From NCBI GenBank assembly GCA_003175915.1, contig PSRH01000062.1, positions 1-28,234 on the forward strand: 28,234 nt of DNA. Direction: 5' to 3'. The notes below the pieces were generated by a model, which was not told the DNA's origin, searched no databases, and saw only the letters and a list, made by a program, of their open reading frames with translations. The position numbers and the translations under genes are program-made. Positions 24,082 to 28,234 of the stretch are shown one piece after another (the first letter of the stretch is position 1; each line of letters starts with the position of its first letter). This stretch comes from Candidatus Melainabacteria bacterium (GTDB lineage: Bacteria; Cyanobacteriota; Vampirovibrionia; Obscuribacterales; Obscuribacteraceae).

Positions 24082-25324
24082 CCAGTTGATGAAAGCCCCT
24101 ACCCGGTTGGGCCGCTTCCAGGGTATGTAATCGATCTAATGCTTCAGAGATGGAGGCGGAGTTATCACTGCCGGCAAGATTCTCTCTGGGGCCGAATTTC
24201 GATTGCGGATCGATGGCGATCAGGCAAATGCTTTTGACGATTTCTTTGCGGCCAGGTGCTTGGGTACTTTGAGCAACAGTTGGTATTTCCAGGATTGAAT
24301 CTTGCTTGGCTTTGAGATCGATTGATTGCGGCACGGGATAGTCAAATAAAATGTTCTTGCCGTCTGTTGGAAGGATAAAGACACGCGCATCCGTTGCTGA
24401 ATTGAACCTGAGTTTGATCATTTGAGGATTGCCCGGCTCATCACCTATCTTTGCTATGGACAACTGCATCGGCGCAAGCGGTGGCTTGTCTATTTTCCAC
24501 TGGTTCCGATTGATATCTAAGGCAGTGGCAGCGAAAAGTATTAAACCAGTGGAAAGAAAAAAACTGATGAAAAAAGCCAGTAGAATTCCCACGTATGCGC
24601 TCCAATTCCTGAGAATTGCTCGCGAATTGAAATTCTCGCTTGCCACGGTAGGTTTGATGCCTAGTTCCCTTAAGGCATCAACCCATAGAGCCAGGCGAAT
24701 AGAGGAGGTTGGCAAATTCAAGCCGGGCAGACTGGCCGTGTCACCGCAGTGAATAGCAACAACAGATCTGCCGTCCAGAATTGGTGCGCCAGAATCCCCG
24801 GTGGACAGGGCCAGGTCGTGCAACAGGTGAAAGGGATCATGCTTGCGCAAGGTTCCCAAAAAATGACCGCGCTGAGCCAAGGGACTGGGAGTGGCGGTGA
24901 TCATACCCAGGTGGGCCGGATAGCGCACTGCGTACGCTGACTGATTTACCTTCAAAGGTTTTTCATAACTAATAGGCAGCGGTGTCGACTCAGATTCCGG
25001 CGAATGAAGCTCTACTTCAAGCACAGCCACATCGAACTTCACTAGCTGGTCCTTTTGTCTGACAAAGCTGGGATGTAATTTAACCGCCTGCACCCGATAA
25101 CGATTAGCTGAAGCGGGAAACTTGACAACCAATTCATGTACTTTATCTACATAGTCCTCAACAACGTGACCACATGTAACCAATTGATTCTTTCCACAAA
25201 GCCATGCCTGGCCAAGAATCATGTCCTTCTCAGCCTCAACGCCAATGTTGGCTAAGGCATCTCCATACGCCTCAGGGGACTTTGAATATCCATCAGTTGT
25301 GGCCAGTCGCTTCCTTGTGGGCAT
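24071..25324 (-). CDS. Trypsin-like serine protease with TM helix and DUF4384-like domain
   Basis: A 417-residue protein with no N-terminal signal. Residues about 36-222 form an S1/chymotrypsin-fold protease with a complete triad: His53 (VTCGHVV), Asp98 (FDVAVLEV) and Ser178 (TGDSGAPI). One membrane helix (about 244-268) follows, then a DUF4384-like beta domain (about 285-373: IKLRFNSATDARVFILPTDGKNILFDYP). Positive charges before the helix (SRAILRN) suggest the protease domain is in the cytosol and the C-terminal domain outside, an arrangement fit for signalling across the membrane; this topology is inference. It is the intact paralog of the degenerate protein at 6976-9297. The next gene overlaps its end; a sigma-like gene is divergent, 106 bases away. 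Confidence 0.9.
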   Translation of the reverse strand: MPTRKRLATTDGYSKSPEAYGDALANIGVEAEKDMILGQAWLCGKNQLVTCGHVVEDYVDKVHELVVKFPASANRYRVQAVKLHPSFVRQKDQLVKFDVAVLEVELHSPESESTPLPISYEKPLKVNQSAYAVRYPAHLGMITATPSPLAQRGHFLGTLRKHDPFHLLHDLALSTGDSGAPILDGRSVVAIHCGDTASLPGLNLPTSSIRLALWVDALRELGIKPTVASENFNSRAILRNWSAYVGILLAFFISFFLSTGLILFAATALDINRNQWKIDKPPLAPMQLSIAKIGDEPGNPQMIKLRFNSATDARVFILPTDGKNILFDYPVPQSIDLKAKQDSILEIPTVAQSTQAPGRKEIVKSICLIAIDPQSKFGPRENLAGSDNSASISEALDRLHTLEAAQPGRGFHQLVEW

Positions 25325-25430
25325 GAGGCATAAGATAGCAGTAGGACTGAAAGCAAATCAAAAAGAATAGAATAAATAGGCTCACAGTCTCATAACCTTA
25401 GTTTACTCTTGGCAATATCCCTCCGGCGAT

Positions 25431-26930
25431 TTGCCAGCCAATGCCACTCAATCAGAACAACCAGCCATGCCCTCTACGCAGAATGAACTTAAGGAACTCC
25501 TCCAGGTTGTCCCTGAATGGACGCGTTTTCTCGAAGAAATCAATTCGATTAACACCACCGGCAGTGCGGTAAAGAGCGCCATTAGCTCACCACTCTTTTC
25601 ATTGTTCGAAAAGGTAGGACCTAAGGCGATCTACAATGCCCTTTGCGCTTCCCGGGAAAATCGCAAGACGCTGTCCAAGCTTGTGCGAAATCATTATCTC
25701 TTGCTGGTGGCAAGCCAGATTCTGCCCAGAAACGCAACCCTGCGCAGATTTTTTCAAGAGCGAAGAATCGACAAGGACTCGCAGCAAGGGCAGATAACCT
25801 CGATCGCGGCCGAGTTAGCCTTTAACCTTGAAGCTGCTCTCAGTAAGAAAATTGATGAAAGAGCCGAGGATGGTCACAAAGTACTCTTGCCGGCTTACAT
25901 TCAAGCATCCGCCAACAACGCCGTCATCGACTTCGTCAAACTGGAATCGCAGTGGGAGAAGCAAACACTGCAAGATCTCAATCTGGACGGCGATCAAGAA
26001 GACCCGCGTGACAACCTGTCCGCCGAAACGACCAAATTACCCGAGAACCTCATACTTTCCAAAGAAAAAGTTCAATACTTAAATGAGTTTCGCAACGCCC
26101 TTACTGAATTATTCTTGAGGCAAAAGCCCGCCGAGCAATCCTTGCTTACCCTGGATTGTGTGTTTGGGCTCGGCTTAAGTCAGTACTCGACTGCCGGAGT
26201 TGAGATGACCATGCGCGAGTGTTGCGAAAAACTCTCGCTATCAGGCGAGACGCAAGCCAGAAAAATTGCCCGCTGCCAGGTACTGCTCGATAAGGGCATG
26301 GATCAGGTGCGGCAATTGGTCAGAGAAAAATTACCGGTAGTGGCCGAGTATCGCCAGCAACAGGTGAACATCAACAGCGCATCGCGCCGGGACCTGCGCC
26401 ATCAACTTGATCTCACCGAGGGAGAAATTGAGCGCTTGATGATTTATCGCCAATACAAAAAACTGGTAGAGCTAGTAGACAAGTCCGTCGTCAAAGTCGA
26501 TCGTCTGAAAGAGCTGGAGAAAAAAGGCGCTGCCGCAGTACCAGTACCGGTAGATATCAACTCGGCAACAATGCGGGATCTGTTGGATATTCTGGCTATC
26601 CCAAAGGCGATGGCTGAGCGCCTGGTCTCCTTGAGACCCTTTCCTGATCTAGCCAGCCTTGTCAAAAAACAAGCACTGAGCGAAGAGGAGCTAGGCCGGC
26701 TGACGGCAAATGGTGCCGTGCTCAGGCCGGTCGCCAATCAAAGAACAAATATTAATAAGGTAGAGCTTATCCAATTGGTTAAAGCCGGCGTCGACGAGGC
26801 AACAGCTGGGCGGCTGTTACTCGGGCGCCCCTATAGTTCCTGGCAGGAGCTGGAGGAATTTCTGGGTCTGGAAGAGGGTACCTGGCAGGTTTTGCGGAAA
26901 AATTTCATTTTGAGCGAGGCCTACTCCTAA
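25431..26930 (+). CDS. Sigma-70-like protein with three C-terminal helix-hairpin-helix repeats
   Basis: A 499-residue, soluble, mostly helical protein. Residues about 120-300 carry sigma-factor-like features: LLPAYIQASANNAVIDFVK resembles the region 2 helix of sigma-70 proteins, and TMRECCEKLSLSGETQARKI followed by a basic helix resembles region 4 (helix-turn-helix). The C-terminal part has three ComEA-type helix-hairpin-helix repeats, each beginning with an xNINxx/VDINSA signature: VNINSASRRDL (312), VDINSATMRDL (374), TNINKVELIQL (439). Helix-hairpin-helix units usually bind DNA without sequence preference. The start is a TTG at 25431 or the ATG at 25467; neither has a good ribosome binding site. 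It may be a regulator of the adjacent protease genes (inference). The sigma likeness is moderate; the repeats are clear. Confidence 0.7.
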   Translation: MPANATQSEQPAMPSTQNELKELLQVVPEWTRFLEEINSINTTGSAVKSAISSPLFSLFEKVGPKAIYNALCASRENRKTLSKLVRNHYLLLVASQILPRNATLRRFFQERRIDKDSQQGQITSIAAELAFNLEAALSKKIDERAEDGHKVLLPAYIQASANNAVIDFVKLESQWEKQTLQDLNLDGDQEDPRDNLSAETTKLPENLILSKEKVQYLNEFRNALTELFLRQKPAEQSLLTLDCVFGLGLSQYSTAGVEMTMRECCEKLSLSGETQARKIARCQVLLDKGMDQVRQLVREKLPVVAEYRQQQVNINSASRRDLRHQLDLTEGEIERLMIYRQYKKLVELVDKSVVKVDRLKELEKKGAAAVPVPVDINSATMRDLLDILAIPKAMAERLVSLRPFPDLASLVKKQALSEEELGRLTANGAVLRPVANQRTNINKVELIQLVKAGVDEATAGRLLLGRPYSSWQELEEFLGLEEGTWQVLRKNFILSEAYS

Positions 26931-26986
26931 TTTTCCTTAGCGGAGCGTAGATAAACTCGTGCCTCAAATGTACCGGGAGACAGAAG

Positions 26987-28171
26987 ATGATTAAGGATAT
27001 CGAGATAAGCCCAGAAATGGCCAGACTGATCCAGAGAAATTGCGCCCAAAGGCAATTGCCGGCGGAACGGGAAGTGGCTCGATATGTTGTGGAGACAACC
27101 ATACTTGAGCTTACACCTGAGCTTGAGCTTATGGTTGAGGCAGATGCACCCCTGGCTGAAATTACTCCCCTGGCCAAGTCCATCGGCGTCAATGACGTAG
27201 TAATCAACGGCAGCCATATTCATGTTGCTGTCCTCGACTCCGAAGAAAAGATAAGTATAAAAAGCGTGCTGGTTGGCACCGACTACCTCAAATCGGGCAC
27301 CCTGGTGGTTAAACTGAACGGCATACGTTCAGGCGCAGTGGTCGGCAGTATCAGCGAAAACGAATGGCGAAGCGCTCAAGACAAGAACGCTATGACCCCT
27401 GAGCTGGCCATAGCTTTTCACCCGGATAACCGTTTTGACTTGACCGATTTCTTCAAAGGCTTAGCGCACGAACAACCAGAAAGCAAGCGCACCGTCACGG
27501 CAACCGATTGCCTTGCCTTCCTGAAAGATCCGGACAGTCTGCCAATCAATACTCAAAAGCAAATCGTTTCAGGACTGCTCAATCGCTCTGTCAGAGAAAG
27601 CGTAGCCCTGGCTGCCAACTCAAATAAAGATGAGACCATTGAGGTCTTACGTGATGCATCCGTCTGGAATGCCCGCGTCGAAAAATTCTCCGAACGAGTG
27701 ACCAGCAAGTTCCCTTCTTTCAATCGAAACAAAATCAAAGCCGCCGTATTGCGCATCGGTGAAAAACTTGGCGGCCAAACAGAAATGGCCGAATTTCGCA
27801 AATCAGTTCTTAATGAACTGACCCAAGAAGCGATTACCGAAAAACTTACTAGCCAAAGAAAAGCGCAATTAGCTTTATTGATCGACCGCATTAGCGCCGG
27901 TGCTTCCGCTCTTGCTGCTGTCAAGCAAATGGTTACCAATCCGCTCTCCTTCGACTTGGCTCAAGCGATCAACAAACAAAGAGAAGGTCTAGTCAGCTTC
28001 GCCAGCGCCACTGTGGAAGAGTTCGGGCTAGCCTTTAAGAATTTAGCCTTGCAACCTACCTATGCCACCCATAGCCAAAAGGAAGCAGTCGGTCTGGACG
28101 CGGTCAACGAGGCCCTCCTCTTACTGGAAGCAGCAAACTTAGCAGAACAGGTTAGAGAGCTGGAATTATAA
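26987..28171 (+). CDS. Unknown protein following the sigma-like gene (possibly DUF1822-like)
   Basis: A 394-residue soluble protein; GGGAGA lies 7-12 bases before the ATG. The first 130 residues are alpha/beta (ISPEMARLIQRNCAQRQLP, VVINGSHIHVAVLDSEEKI, TLVVKLNGIRSGAVVGSIS). The rest (about 150-394) is almost entirely helical with heptad-like spacing (FRKSVLNELTQEAITEKL, VNEALLLLEAANLAEQV). In Cyanobacteria, sigma-like genes are often followed by DUF1822 genes near CHAT/caspase and TPR proteins; the first part has a faintly similar layout, but I cannot confirm it. It is 56 bases downstream of the sigma-like gene on the same strand and is likely co-transcribed. The last 63 bases of the window hold nothing I can identify. 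Confidence 0.65.
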   Translation: MIKDIEISPEMARLIQRNCAQRQLPAEREVARYVVETTILELTPELELMVEADAPLAEITPLAKSIGVNDVVINGSHIHVAVLDSEEKISIKSVLVGTDYLKSGTLVVKLNGIRSGAVVGSISENEWRSAQDKNAMTPELAIAFHPDNRFDLTDFFKGLAHEQPESKRTVTATDCLAFLKDPDSLPINTQKQIVSGLLNRSVRESVALAANSNKDETIEVLRDASVWNARVEKFSERVTSKFPSFNRNKIKAAVLRIGEKLGGQTEMAEFRKSVLNELTQEAITEKLTSQRKAQLALLIDRISAGASALAAVKQMVTNPLSFDLAQAINKQREGLVSFASATVEEFGLAFKNLALQPTYATHSQKEAVGLDAVNEALLLLEAANLAEQVRELEL

Positions 28172-28234
28172 GTTTGCCTCTAGTATATTGTCTCTAAGCT
28201 CCCTTGCTTGGCACTGCCGATCGACAATCTACTT

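Noticed and set aside
1..28234. CRISPR arrays, tRNA or rRNA genes, insertion sequences, prophage or attachment sites
   Set aside because: None seen: no regularly spaced repeats, no transposase or integrase reading frame, and no cloverleaf or rRNA-like stretch.

Overview
The window looks like a piece of chromosome from a Gram-negative-type bacterium of about 50% GC. It has a TolC-like outer-membrane channel, signal peptides and Tad-type pseudopilins. A close UDP-sulfoquinovose synthase match, several secreted caspase/TPR proteins, DUF4384 and DUF4388 domains and a sigma-like regulator together suggest a non-photosynthetic relative of the Cyanobacteria (Vampirovibrionia/Melainabacteria, for example Obscuribacterales). 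That placement is inference from gene content; no rRNA or marker gene is present. I see no tRNA, rRNA, CRISPR array, insertion sequence or phage gene, and no gene-free stretch over 300 bases.

Bases 1-6769 are mixed housekeeping and accessory genes: the 3' part of an aldo/keto reductase, a TolC-family channel behind a TetR-type palindrome, an SRPBCC protein, a small tautomerase-like protein, an orphan AbiEi/DUF6088-type antitoxin-like regulator behind a perfect 10-bp inverted repeat, and an overlapping pair on the minus strand (SQD1-like UDP-sulfoquinovose synthase, then a family 2 glycosyltransferase).

Bases 6976-25324 are the notable part. A tight seven-gene minus-strand run (15839 down to 6976) carries three TadE/TadG-like pilus proteins, a small secreted protein, a secreted DUF4384 protein, a caspase-TPR protein, and a large membrane protein. 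That last protein contains a trypsin fold with all three catalytic residues lost and a DUF4388 domain inserted in its middle. Divergent from this run, across a 184-bp region with an inverted repeat, lie an alpha/beta-hydrolase fused to DUF4384 and a second caspase-TPR whose catalytic His is Leu. Further on are a secreted protein with a proline-rich tail, a third caspase with the domain order reversed (TPR then caspase), and an intact trypsin-like protease joined through one membrane helix to a DUF4384-like domain, with a small overlapping partner gene.

Bases 25431-28171 hold a sigma-70-like protein with three C-terminal helix-hairpin-helix repeats and a co-oriented protein of unknown function, divergent from the trypsin gene.

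My reading, as inference: 6976-25324 is an envelope-located protease network. It has two protease families (caspase and trypsin), each with intact and dead paralogs, tied together by DUF4384 domains and TPRs, linked to a Tad-like surface structure, and perhaps controlled by the adjacent sigma-like gene. I do not know of a described system with this composition, but I could not search.
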